From positions 5,146,001-5,210,000 of the forward strand of contig NZ_JAKUKA010000001.1 of assembly GCF_023156195.1 (NCBI RefSeq): a stretch of DNA of 64,000 nt, written 5' to 3'. Positions 7,573 to 18,164 of this stretch are shown in pieces. Position 1 is the stretch's first letter; each line of letters opens with the position of its first letter. The notes under the pieces were generated by a model. The model saw only the letters and a program-made list of their open reading frames with translations. It did not search any database and was not told the origin of the DNA. The stretch is from Chitinophaga sedimenti. GTDB lineage: Bacteria > Bacteroidota > Bacteroidia > Chitinophagales > Chitinophagaceae. A program made the translations under genes and the position numbers.

Positions 7573-9607
7573 ATGGAAAAAGGAGGCAACAATTACTCAA
7601 AGGGATCAGAAAAATCTCCAAAAAAAAGGACCAAAGTTCAATATATACTGGGTATATGCCTTTATTGGTATTGCCTTTCTTGCAATGAACCTTATATATA
7701 ACTCGCGCAGCGGCGTCGAACCGATCAGCTTTGAGCAGTTCGACCAGAAGTACCTGAAAGCGGGTGATGTAGATAAGCTCGTTGTCGTTAACAAGCGATA
7801 TGTTGAGGTATATATCAAAAAGGATAAGCTGAAAGACCCCAAATTCGATAAGGTGAACAAAAACCGCTTCGGATCTGAAAACCCCGGTCCTCACTTTACC
7901 ATCAGCATTGGTTCTATAGAAGATTTTAATAAAAAGATGGACCGCGCGCAGGAAGCCCTGCCGCCCGGTACCGCCCCTGTAGATATTTTTATGATGACAA
8001 AGCGAACTGGTTCGATCAGTTTGCCCCCTTGTTACTGCCGCTTATCCTCATCATTGGTTTGTGGATACTGCTGATGCGTAAAATGGGCGGTCCCGCAGGC
8101 GGAAGCGGCGGTCCGGGCGGCATCTTCAACATCGGTAAATCTAAAGCCACCCTGTTCGATAAAGGCACCCGTGTTAACATCACATTTAATGATGTTGCCG
8201 GCCTGGACGAAGCAAAAGTGGAGGTAATGGAAATCGTGGACTTCCTGAAAAATCCGAAAAAATACACCTCTCTGGGTGGTAAAATACCAAAAGGCGCGCT
8301 GCTGGTAGGTCCTCCGGGTACGGGTAAAACCCTGCTCGCCAAGGCCATGGCCGGTGAAGCGCAGGTGCCCTTCTTCTCTATGTCCGGTTCCGACTTCGTG
8401 GAGCTCTTCGTAGGTGTAGGCGCCAGCCGTGTACGTGACCTGTTCAAACAAGCCCGTGAAAAAGCACCCTGTATCATCTTTATTGATGAGATAGATGCGA
8501 TTGGCCGCGCCCGTGGTAAAAACGTGATGATGAGCAATGACGAGCGCGAAAACACGCTGAACCAGCTGCTCGTGGAAATGGACGGTTTCGGTACCGACAG
8601 CGGGATCATCATCCTGGCTGCCACCAACCGCCCGGATGTACTGGATAGCGCCCTGCTGCGCCCCGGCCGTTTCGACCGCCAGATCTCCATCGACAAACCC
8701 GATCTGAACGGTCGCGAACACATCTTCGAAGTACACCTGAAACCGATTAAGAAATCGGCTAACCTCGATATTAAAAAACTGGCTTCCATGACCCCGGGTT
8801 TCGCCGGCGCCGACATCGCGAACGTTTGTAACGAAGCCGCGCTGATCGCTGCCCGTAAAGGCAAAACCGAAGTGGAAATGGATGACTTTAACGACGCGAT
8901 TGACCGGGTAATCGGTGGCCTGGAGAAAAAGAACAAGATCATTTCCCCGGAAGAAAAGGAAATCATTGCCTACCACGAAGCCGGTCACGCTATTTGCGGC
9001 TGGTACCGGAGCATGCCAATCCGCTCGTGAAGGTGACCATCGTACCGCGTGGTGTTGCTGCGCTGGGTTATGCGCAATACCTTCCGAAAGAACAATACCT
9101 CTATAACACCGAACAACTGATGGACGATATCTGCATGACCCTTGGCGGCCGCGCGGTAGAAGAGATCGTATTCGGTAAAGTGAGTACCGGTGCACAGAAC
9201 GACCTGCAGGTAATTACCCGTATGGCTTACGCCATGGTAACCGTGTACGGTATGAATGATAAAGTAGGTAACGTATCCTTCTACGATCCTAACAGCGACC
9301 AGGCCTTTACCAAACCTTATTCTGAGGAAACGGCGAAACTGATCGATGAAGAAGTGCGTAAACTGATCGACGAGGCCTACGTTCGCACCAAAGGCATGCT
9401 GACGGAAAAACTGGGCGATGTGAAGAAACTGGCGGAAGAGCTGCTGAAAAAAAAGAAGTACTCTACAAAGACGACCTGGAGCGCCTGATCGGCAAACGTC
9501 CTTACGATACACACAAAGAACATCAACTTGGAAAAGAAGGGCTGACCACCGATGGTGTACATCCTTCGGATATCATCAATCCTTCCCCGGTTAACGTAAC
9601 TGAATAA
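7573..9607 (+). CDS. ftsH: ATP-dependent zinc metalloprotease FtsH (four frameshifts)
   Basis: Membrane-anchored AAA+ protease that degrades misassembled membrane proteins and regulatory substrates. About 678 residues restored. Two membrane segments ([35 protein letters not shown]) flank a periplasmic domain. Then come Walker A GPPGTGKT, Walker B IIFIDEID, the arginine-finger region [10 protein letters not shown] and the zinc site HEAGH. Frame breaks: A8 at 7620-7627 (one extra A), T5 at 7986-7990 (one lost), CCTGG read as CCGG at 9006-9009 and A8 at 9447-9454 (one lost). All repairs restore family-conserved sequence, so this is not a pseudogene. The stop overlaps the next ATG (taATG). Confidence 0.95.
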
Positions 9608-10242
9608 TGAAAGTATCCCCGGCCAAGGAAAATATATTGAAGAAAGTCCGGAATGCGCTGAGCCAGCCGGTTCAGCTGCCATTCCCGAACGCGGAGGGTA
9701 ACAGTTCCGTATTTGTTACGGAACACGACGGCCTGGAGCTGAAATTTGCTGAAGAATTTAGTCGCCTGCAGGGTAAGTTTGTCTATTGTCCGTCAAGGGC
9801 AGAACTGGCAGATAACCTGCAGGCGCTTGTTGATCATAACGAGTGGAGCAATATTATTTGTGCTACTCCCTCGCTGCTGAACATGTTGGCGCCATATAAC
9901 CCGCCGTTTCTGAACGCGGGCGAACTGGATGATATGGATGCGTCGATTACCGACTGCGAACTGCTGGTAGCCCGTACCGGCAGCATTATCCTTACTTCTG
10001 CACAGCCATCCGGACGGGTACTCCCCGTGTACACACCGGTGCACATCGTCATCGCTTTCACCCATCAATTAGTATTCGACATTCGCGACGGCATCCTTAA
10101 ACTAAAGGAACGTTACGGCGAAAATCTGCCCTCGCAGATCACGCTGGCAACAGGCCCGAGCCGCACGGCGGATATTGAAAAAACGCTGGTAGTCGGTGTA
10201 CACGGCCCAAAAGAAGTATACGTATTTCTGCTGGACGAGTAA
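9607..10242 (+). CDS. LUD-domain protein (LutC/YkgG-like)
   Basis: 211 residues, intact. It matches the LUD (lactate utilisation) family: SPAKENILKKVRNAL at the N-terminus, CELLVARTGSIILTSAQPSG in the centre and TGPSRTADIEKTLVVGVHGP near the end, the last being the most conserved family block. The classical LutC works with LutA and LutB iron-sulphur proteins in lactate oxidation, but neither is present here. Translational overlap with ftsH suggests co-expression. The actual substrate is unknown. Confidence 0.85.
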   Translation: MKVSPAKENILKKVRNALSQPVQLPFPNAEGNSSVFVTEHDGLELKFAEEFSRLQGKFVYCPSRAELADNLQALVDHNEWSNIICATPSLLNMLAPYNPPFLNAGELDDMDASITDCELLVARTGSIILTSAQPSGRVLPVYTPVHIVIAFTHQLVFDIRDGILKLKERYGENLPSQITLATGPSRTADIEKTLVVGVHGPKEVYVFLLDE

Positions 10243-10272
10243 ACAATGGGTACTTCCGCTATCTTTGCACGC

Positions 10273-11048
10273 ATGCAAATCGAACTTCCTTTAAACAAAC
10301 GTGTTTATTTCGCATCTGATTTTCACCTCGGCGCACCTACGCCGGAGAAAAGCCGTGCGCGGGAAAAATACATCCTGCAATGGCTGGAAATGGTGGAGCA
10401 GGATGCTGCTCACATTTTTTAGTGGGAGATATTTTCGATTTCTGGTTCGAGTATAAAACCGTCATTCCTAAAGGATATACGCGCCTGTTGGGTAAACTCG
10501 CGCAGCTGACCGATAAAGGGATTGGCATTTCGGTATTTATCGGCAACCACGACATGTGGATGGACGGGTATTTTGAAGATGAACTGAACATTCCTGTATA
10601 TTACGAGCCGCAGACGTATAATATTGGCGGAAAGAAATTCTACGTTGGTCACGGCGACGGCTTAGGCCCCGGCGACCATGGTTATAAATTCCTGAAAAAG
10701 GTTTTCCGTAATCCCGTTTGCCGCTGGATGTTTTCTGCCCTGCACCCCAGCTGGGGCATTTCTGTGGCTAATTATTTCAGCCGGAAGAGCCGTGCGAAAA
10801 CGGGCATGGAGCTGGAAAAGTTCTTAGGGGAAGAGAATGAATGGCTGGCCATTTATTCAAAGGAGCAATTACAGAAAGAGCATTTCGATTACTTCATTTT
10901 CGGGCACCGGCATTTGCCGCTGGACCTGGAAGTGGGCGCAAACAGCCGCTATATTAACCTCGGCGACTGGATCAATTACTTCACTTATGCCGTGTTCGAT
11001 GGCAATACTACCGAATTAAAATACTACAAGGAAGGAGCCCCGAGCTGA
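10273..11048 (+). CDS. lpxH: UDP-2,3-diacylglucosamine diphosphatase-type phosphoesterase (one frameshift)
   Basis: Metallophosphoesterase that cleaves UDP-2,3-diacylglucosamine to lipid X in lipid A synthesis, at the inner membrane face. About 258 residues restored from ATG 10273; an in-frame ATG at 10246 is an alternative, and TATCTTTG at 10260-10267 is a possible promoter box. Metal motifs: ASDFHLG, LVGDIFDFWFEYK, GNHDMWM, GHGDGLGPGDHGYKFLK and FGHRHLPLD. The frame breaks in T6 (10415-10420); seven T give HIFLVGDIFDF. It converges on recO with 3 bp between stops. Confidence 0.9.
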
Positions 11049-11051
11049 CGG

Positions 11052-11784
11052 TTAATCCAGGATTTCGTGGAGGATTGGCGGCGAATTGAGTTCCGTAAAG
11101 TCCGGAAGATGCAGGCGGAAGAAATCGAGGTACGCATACAGCAGGAAGCGGCGGCGCTCTTTGTTCATGGCCACCTGGTCCAGATCCGTGGTGTTGGGGA
11201 TACTTAGCAGCCTGTCGGTCAGTTCGCTGTTGGTGGGATCCAGGTGATAGTTATGGTGGGGGGAAGGTCGGTGTATATGCCTTCCTGTAAATCGAGGAAC
11301 GGCGTGTATTCCGAAAAATGGCCGTTGATGCGGAAGCCCAGCTGCTCCGCGAGCTTAAGCGTAAAGTACAAGGGGATATTAGCCGCCACGGCGGTGCTGG
11401 AGAGATCGAGGGCCTGTAAGGTAGTGCTGGTAAAGTAAAACAATGCAGGTTGATGTTCCGGCTGCCGCAACGATTTCTGTAATAGTTCAATGATAAACAG
11501 CGCCACCGTATTTTTACGATGTTGGTGTGAAGCGCCGTATATATATAGGACATTTTGTACTCGGAAATCCGCTGGATGTTCTTTGTTTTCCGGTGATACA
11601 CCACCAGGTCGAGGATGTTGCCCGGTTGCAGCAGGTTGCCCTTGCTGGCTTTGGGTTTGGACGACCGCGCCCCGTTTACGATGTAGGATTGCACGCCGAA
11701 CAGCTCCGTGAATATGTTCACGATAACGCTGGTTTCGCCGTACTTCACGACGCGTAATACAATGCCGGGTGTTTTATGCAACAT
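11052..11784 (-). CDS. recO: DNA repair protein RecO (two frameshifts)
   Basis: Loads RecA with RecR in gap repair. About 244 residues restored. The N-terminal OB fold is clear: MLHKTPGIVLRVVKYGETSV, FTELFGVQSYIVNGARSSK and LLQPGNILDLVVYHR. The helical C-terminal region follows after two repairs: T5 at 11511-11515 (one lost; restores NIVKNTVALFIIELLQ) and G6 at 11238-11243 (one lost; restores DLPPHHNYHLDPTNSEL). It ends LNSPPILHEILD. It lies 15 bp after porZ on the same strand, a conserved Bacteroidota arrangement. Confidence 0.88.
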
Positions 11785-11799
11785 GGTGAAGCGGCAAAA

Positions 11800-14015
11800 T
11801 TAGTGAATGAACACAATTTTTGTAACGAGCTTTTCTGCGCCTGTATCGTCGGATGAAAATACCAGGTATACGCCGCTCTGTGGCCGGTGTCCTGTATAAT
11901 CCTGCCCGCTCCATACGGCCTGCCCGCCCTGGGCCCTGGTTTGGAACACCAGTCGTCCGCTGATATCCGTGATTTTTACGAGCGCATTGCTCACCAGTCC
12001 CCTAATCGCGATGGTGCCGCCGTAGCCCGGTGGTACCGGGTTCGGAAATACCAGTACTTCCTGTTTATTATGCGTGGTGCCGCCTTCGGTGGCCGTACCC
12101 CGGTAACTGAGCAGGCCTGCGCCGGTAGCAAAAAGACTTCGCCGGTACGTGGATGCACCACAATTTTCCGCACTTCGTTGGAAAGCAGCGGACTGTTCTC
12201 CATGTTAAAATGTTCAATGATTTTATCGCCAGCCGGACTAATCAGCCATACGCCGTTTTGTGTGCCTACCCATTTGCGGTCAGCGCCGTCTACGGCGATT
12301 GTATTTACCTGCTCGTTGCGGAATAAATAGCCCGCGAAGTTACCCTGTTGAAGAATGGGAATGTACGCCTCGCAGCCCTGCGCCGCCGTAGCCTGCTGTG
12401 CGCACTGCACCACCGCCACGCCCATCGCCGTACCGATCCAGATATAGCCACTTTTATCTTTAGCCACGCAGCGCACATCGTCGGTGGGCAGGTTGCCGCG
12501 GCCCGCGCCGCTTTGATAAATGAACCATTTGTCGTCCGCCGGGAGGTCTATGTTCGCGCCGTGGTTGTATACGATTAGGCCGTTCCCCCGGGGGCTACGA
12601 TCCATTTTTGATTGTAATCATCGACGAGTACCTGTCCTACGGCATTGGAACCAAGAAAATAGGGGATGATAAAGTTTTGCCAGGAACCGTCTTTTTGCGC
12701 AGCGCCAGGTTGCGGTTGGCGCCGTAGCAGGCCAGCCAAAGGTTGCCGTCGTTATCTGCCACTGCGCCGCTTACGCGGTAAGCCGTGAGGTCGTTAAGGG
12801 CAGCATCTATGTAAGGTTGTTTAAAGATGGTTTTATCGGGCATGGATACCAGGCCACCGCCGAAAGAGCCGGCCCACAGCTTATTGTCCCGCGGGGTGTA
12901 AGCCAGCGTGACCAGGTCGGCGGGGAGGTCGTTGTAATTCGTCCATTCTTCATTTTCCAGTTTGAAGAGTTTCCCGGTCCTGCCGGTCGCCTGCCAGTTG
13001 GCCGTTACCGCGCCTGCACTGCCCCAGAGCGTGTTCCCGGCAACGAGCAGGTCGCCCAGGGTTATATCGTCGGGCGCATTGGGATAAATGGGCGTATAGT
13101 TATCGTCGTGAATCACGAGCCCGCGCGTACTGTCAGCGATGTATGTGATACTGCCGTTGCTGAGCGCCTGTAACGGCGTGCCCCCGGGCTGCAAAGTAGA
13201 TTGCGCTATGCCGGCGGTGTTTGTAATCATTACCTGGTTGGCAGCGGTAATGGTGAACAGGTTGCCACTGACACTGATGTCATGGTACATGCCGCCCGGC
13301 CCCCATGGCTGCCAGGCAGTTTGCTGCCAGCGGTATAGCGCCCCGTTTCGCAGACCAATGACGGTATTGCCGACGGCGGCAATATCGCTCACCGGCATAG
13401 CTTCCATGGCCTGCCAGCTTTCGTAGTTCGCGAGGTTTGCGCCTTGCAGCGGTGCGCGTTTAAGCCCTTCGGCCGTGGCGGCGTACCACCAGGTATCATC
13501 GTGCGCCAGGGCGCTCACTTTGGTAAAATTGCCGCCGTTGCCGGGATACCAGGTCGCCGCAATTTGCTTCTTGCCAAGGTCTAAGACCATTACGCCAAAA
13601 CCGGTGCATAGCAGGGCGTTGTCCTGGAAAAAGCTGATATGGTAGATAGATTTATCACCATTGACTTGTTTCCGCAGTAAATCGGGGATATTAATGATAT
13701 TTTCGCGCTGCAAAATATCAATGTTACCGTTGCGGTAACCGACGACCAGGGCGGCGGAATTATCGTGGTAAGCAATTGTGGAAATGCCCGCATCGTGTAA
13801 GCCGCTCAATTTGCTGTACCGGGTGATTTCATGACTGGTACCGTTACCGAAAAAAGACCGTAATTCGCAGCGCAGTACACCGTGGCGGGCGAAACGGCGA
13901 TGGCGGTCACCTGGTGGTAGGGCAGATGCTCACGCCAGTGGCCTACCGGTACGGTTTGTGCGACAGTGGTAAGATGCGCCGTAGTGAGGAGAAGCAGCAA
14001 AAGGGTGCGGTACAT
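11800..14015 (-). CDS. porZ: Type IX secretion protein PorZ-like beta-propeller protein (four frameshifts)
   Basis: About 739 residues restored. Signal peptide MYRTLLLLLLTTAHLTTVAQ, then VGHWREHLPYHQVTAIAVS and propeller-type repeats (VYCAANYGLF, LWLACYGANRN, KWVGTQNGVWLI). It ends in a type A sorting domain (VLVFPNPVPPG ... VKITDISGRLV ... SGVYLVF). In characterised systems PorZ sits on the cell surface and helps deliver anionic LPS to the PorU sortase. Breaks: A6 at 13851-13856, T5 at 12692-12696, C5G5 near 12588 and A5 at 12130-12134, each one base short. The neighbouring recO supports the assignment. Confidence 0.85.
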
Positions 14016-14128
14016 GTATCAAAAATATTCATTATTGTCTGAGTTTCGCATTTGTTTGACAACTTGGCGATAGTATATAATCATTTTCTTTAATTACCTT
14101 TACGGAATTACAAAACTGTAGAAACCTT

Positions 14129-16482
14129 ATGTGGCAGCGCTTAGCAGGTCTCGTATTAAAATTCAGGTTAACATTATTGGCTTTGTTGATCATCAGTACC
14201 GGAATTATGGCCTGGTTCGCCGTAAAGGTGCAACTGTCGTACGACTTCACCGGTGCGGTTCCCAGGAGCAACGAGAAATACCAGCAATACCGGGAGTTTA
14301 AAAAGAAATTCGGGGAGGATGGTAATATGATGGTGGTGTCTGTAGAAACAGACAGCCTGTTCACCTTATCGTTTTTCAAGGATTACGTAAAACTGAACGA
14401 CGATATCCGGAAAATACCTGCAGTAGAAAACGTGCTCAGTGTGCCCATTGCGGTGAACATGGTCAAAAACGACAGTACCCGCAAGCTGGACGCGCGTCAG
14501 ATCTTTTCACCCATCCCGCAGGACCAGGCTACACTCGATAGCCTCAAAGATGTGTTCTTCTCACTGCCCTTCTATAAAGGATTGCTTTATAGCCCGAAAG
14601 TAAGCGCTTTCCTGATGGCGGTAAACATTAATAAAGACACGTTGAACTCCAAAGCCAGGATCAATGTGGTACAGGCGATACAACGGGTAGCCGGCGATTT
14701 CGGCGAGCGCCATAAAATAGATGTGAAGCTGAGCGGCCTCCCGCTGATCCGTACGATCATGGCCACCAAGGTAAAAGATGAACTGGTGATGTTCCTCGGC
14801 ATTTCCCTGGTGCTTACCGCGGTGATCCTGCTGTTGTTCTTCCGCTCGATCAGCGCCGTGCTCATGTCGATGATCGTGGTAATTATGGGTGTAATATGGT
14901 CCGTGGCCACGATTTACCTTTGTGGATTTAAGATTACCCTGTTAACCGGCCTTATTCCGCCATTGATCGTGGTAATTGGTATCCCGAACTGTGTATACTT
15001 CCTCAATAAATACCATACAGAATACGCCATTCATGGCGATAAAATGAAGGCCCTCACCAGAATGGTGCAGAAGATGGGGATCGTGACACTGTTTACGAAC
15101 CTGACCGCTGCCATTGGTTTCGGCGTCTTTTACTTTACAGACAGCGCCATCCTGAAAGAGTTTGGTATCGTGGCAGGTATTAATATCATGCTGATCTTCC
15201 TGATCTCCTTTATTTTCCTGCCTGCTGTATTAAGCTACCTGCCGCCGCCGAAGAGCAAGCATACCAGCTACCTGGACAGCCCCCTGTTTAACAAACTGCT
15301 GACGATGCTGAATACCCCGGCCTTCAGGCACCGTCCGGCCATCTATACGATCACCGCCGCCATGGTGATTGCGGCTATCCCGGGAATGATGCGTTTGAAG
15401 CCTGTCGGTTTTATCGTGGACGATATCCCGAAATCAGATAAGCTGTACAAAGACTTAAAATACATTGAGCAGAATTTTAAAGGCGTAATGCCGCTGGAAA
15501 TCGTGCTGGATACGAAGCGTAAGAACGGTGTGGTAAACCTGAAAACCCTGGAGAGCATCGATAAATTCACTGCGGAAATTGCCGCTAAGCCACAGTTTGC
15601 CCGCCCGCTTAGTGTGTCGGAAGGTATCAAGTTTGCACGCCAGGCGTACTACAATGGCGACAGCACCAGTTACTCCGTTCCGAACCAGTTCGATATCGGT
15701 TTCCTGGCGCCATACATGCGCATGAAAGCAACGAGCGATAATCCGACCGCCTTCACCAAGCTGGTTACGTCCTTTATGGACAGTACCCGCCAGGTGGCGC
15801 GTATCAGTGTGAACATGGCGGACGTAGGCTCACAGGAGTTGCCGAGGTTGCTGGACAGTCTCCGTCCCCGCGCCGCACAGATTTTCGACACCGCACAGTA
15901 TAAAGTGACCTTTACCGGTACCAGCGTGATCTTCCTGGAAGGTAGCCGCTACATTATCAACGGTTTGCTGGAAAGTATCGCCCGGCGTTTGTGCTCATCG
16001 TGTTTTGTATGCTGTACCTGTTCCGTTCTGGAGAATGCTGATCATCTCCATCGTGCCGAACATCATTCCGCTGATCGTTACCGCTGGCGTAATGGGCTGG
16101 ATGGGCATCGCTATTAAGCCGTCGACCGTACTGGTATTCAGTATCGCCCTTGGGATAGCCATCGACGTAACCATCCGTTTCCTTGTCAATTTTAAGCAGG
16201 AATTGGAGCACCACGAATCCAATATTTCTGATACCGTAAGGCAGACCATTAACCACACCGGTTTGAGTATCATTTATACCTCTATGATCCTGTTTGCCGG
16301 TTTCATGATCTTTAGCTTCTCCGAATTTGGTGGCACCAAAGCCCCTGGGCTGGTTAACTTCACTGACCCTGGTAATGGCGATGGTGACAAACCTGACCAT
16401 ATTGCCGGCCATGTTGTTGTGGATGGAGAAGGCTTTGTTGAAGAAAGCGCGTAAAAAAGAATTATGGAAAACCCCTGGATGA
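14129..16482 (+). CDS. RND/MMPL-family exporter, HAE3-like (three frameshifts)
   Basis: About 784 residues restored. A first membrane helix (LTLLALLIISTGIMAWFAV), a large periplasmic loop and a block of helices (LGISLVLTAVILLLFF, MIVVIMGVIWSVATIYL) are repeated in the second half (SIALGIAIDVTIRFLVNF, IIYTSMILFAGFMIF). This is the SecDF/MMPL-like single-chain RND layout; substrates could be lipids or hydrophobic compounds. Breaks: one base lost near 15983, CCTGG read as CTGG at 16027-16031, and one C gained at GCCCCTGG (16342-16348). The stop falls at 16480-16482 as read. Divergent from porZ. Confidence 0.85.
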
Positions 16483-16768
16483 GGAGTAACTAGCTGTCCA
16501 GGTTAATAATACTAGCAGGCTTATGGCGTACAATGCCATGCCTGCTTTATTTTTCGTATATATCTATTCCGGGTCTTGATAAATATAGATGTTAAAAACC
16601 GATGAAAATCCAATTCCCTGTTGAGTTTCTCCCTTTTACTAAAGTTTTAGTAGTAAAGTAATCTAGTGGCAATCATTCATCATATATTTATCGCCGCTTG
16701 TATAAACCCCTGTGGACACAACTGAAAAATTTGGAGGTTTATAATGCCATTCTCAACCTCTTAGTCCC

Positions 16769-17446
16769 ATGAAAAATAAGTACTTAAAGGGCGCTCACTT
16801 GTCCGAGCGGAAATTTAAGGAGATTCTGAAGCTATTTTCAGAAGATCTCACTGCTACGCAGATAGCTAGTATCAGCGGTGTTAGCAGGGTAACGGTTAAT
16901 AGCTACCTGAAGAAGATCAGGATGCAGATCGTTAAATTTTGTGAAACTGTAATGCCGGAACCGGCCGGCTATCCGAAAGTTCAGCACAGGAGCGGTCACG
17001 ATACCATCGTGGCGGTGAAGAGTGAGGTGGACCGGATAGTAAAGCCTGTGATATTCGGTATTTACAAAGCTGACGATAAGGTATATACGGAAATATTACC
17101 TGAAGTCAGCCGTTCTATGATCCAGGCCATTGCCCGGGGGCGGTCTGTACTGGAAACAGTAGTTACAGTAGATCGCATCCGCAGATTCCACGGGGTGGTG
17201 GACCTTGGACAGTACCGCTTATATAACCTGAGCGGGAATAGCCACGGTGAAAACGGAAAACAGCTGGACGACGTTGACGGCTTCTGGGGCCTTACCAAGC
17301 ACAGGCTGGCCAAGTTCAAAGGACTCAACCGTAACACAGCTTATCTCCATCTGAAAGAATGCGAATTCCGTTACAACTACCGTAACGAGGACCTTTTCCA
17401 GGTTTTATTGACATTATTAAAGAATTATCCGCTCAACTTATCTTGA
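16769..17446 (+). CDS. IS1595/ISXO2-like transposase-derived protein, catalytic residues degraded
   Basis: 225 residues, one open frame. An N-terminal helix-turn-helix (LTATQIASISGVSRVTVNSY) is followed by a DDE-fold segment: KPVIFGIYKADDKVYTEILP, then DGFWGLTKHRLAKFKGL and TAYLHLKECEFRYNYRNEDL, which are hallmarks of IS1016/IS1595 enzymes. Family members carry VDESYFG where this one has VKSEVDRI, and an Asn before EGFW where this one has Asp, so the active site looks lost although the frame is intact. No terminal inverted repeats or target duplication are visible. It may be a decaying insertion sequence or a domesticated DNA-binding protein. Confidence 0.7.
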   Translation: MKNKYLKGAHLSERKFKEILKLFSEDLTATQIASISGVSRVTVNSYLKKIRMQIVKFCETVMPEPAGYPKVQHRSGHDTIVAVKSEVDRIVKPVIFGIYKADDKVYTEILPEVSRSMIQAIARGRSVLETVVTVDRIRRFHGVVDLGQYRLYNLSGNSHGENGKQLDDVDGFWGLTKHRLAKFKGLNRNTAYLHLKECEFRYNYRNEDLFQVLLTLLKNYPLNLS

Positions 17447-18164
17447 CCCGGACTGAATTGGCATGTGAAATTGCTATCCAGGACATCGGTCAGGGGCATT
17501 GGTTGACGCCATGCAGAAGCGGGCGGGTGTGACTTTAACAATGGCGCGTTTGCGCCCGTCCGGATTTTGCGGGGCAGCCAGGCTGCTTTGAACGAAGAAT
17601 TATGTGAAGTTAAAGAGCCCCGGGCCTACGCCAGGTGGTACCTTGACAGAACTGTATAAATTATTAACAGGTTGGTGGAAGCTGACCTCATATTTTTTCG
17701 ATTTAGATTTTGGTTGATGACAAGCGGGCGATTTTTATTGCCTGCTTTTTTTTTTATTGAACCTTCTCCCCAAATATTTGTTAAATATAATAACATGATT
17801 AATCCGCGATATACTGCAAAATGGGCGCAGCAAGTCCCCCATCGAGCTTTGTATCGACTTAAAGAGAATAGTGACCAAAATCTTCCTCAAAATGGATATA
17901 AATAGCTTTCGACAGACCGGAAACGAGTATCTTGATAAGAATAGGCTGAAAATGCCCTTTTCTTAGTCTCCTGGTCATCAGTTACCCAAGGCTCTACTAA
18001 TAGCTCATTATAAGCGATTTAGTCATTTTGACAGATATTTTTTTCAAGTATGTTAAAGAAACGTTAAAACTGGTAAGTAATTTGTAGACTTAATGGCTGT
18101 TGAATGATCCTGTATCATAACTTAGCTGTTAAATTTTCGTTAAACGTTAAACCAAACTTTGCTT
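17447..18164. other. Intergenic stretch before SusC gene
   Basis: No supported gene. A frame open from about 17502 to 17659 (QAALNEELCEVKEPRAYARW) has no start or recognisable family and may be a gene remnant. A terminator-like hairpin sits at 17722-17756. The last 200 bp are AT-rich and presumably hold the SusC promoter. Confidence 0.5.
17722..17756 (+). terminator. Terminator-like hairpin without an adjacent gene
   Basis: AAGCGGGCGA (17722-17731) pairs with TTGCCTGCTT (17738-17747; two G-T pairs) and is followed by a long T-run. The nearest upstream gene ends 275 bp earlier, so it may close a transcript covering the gene remnant. Confidence 0.65.

Noticed and set aside
8016-8966. 316-codon minus-strand frame opposite ftsH
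   Set aside because: Antisense shadow of the AAA domain; low-complexity serine/arginine content.
7573-9607. Programmed ribosomal frameshifting in ftsH and other genes
   Set aside because: Breaks occur in dozens of unrelated genes, at plain homopolymers or CCWGG sites, without slippery heptamers plus stimulatory structures. Sequencing error is simpler.
17672-17905. 77-codon plus-strand frame
   Set aside because: Spans a terminator hairpin and a T-run, with no family similarity.
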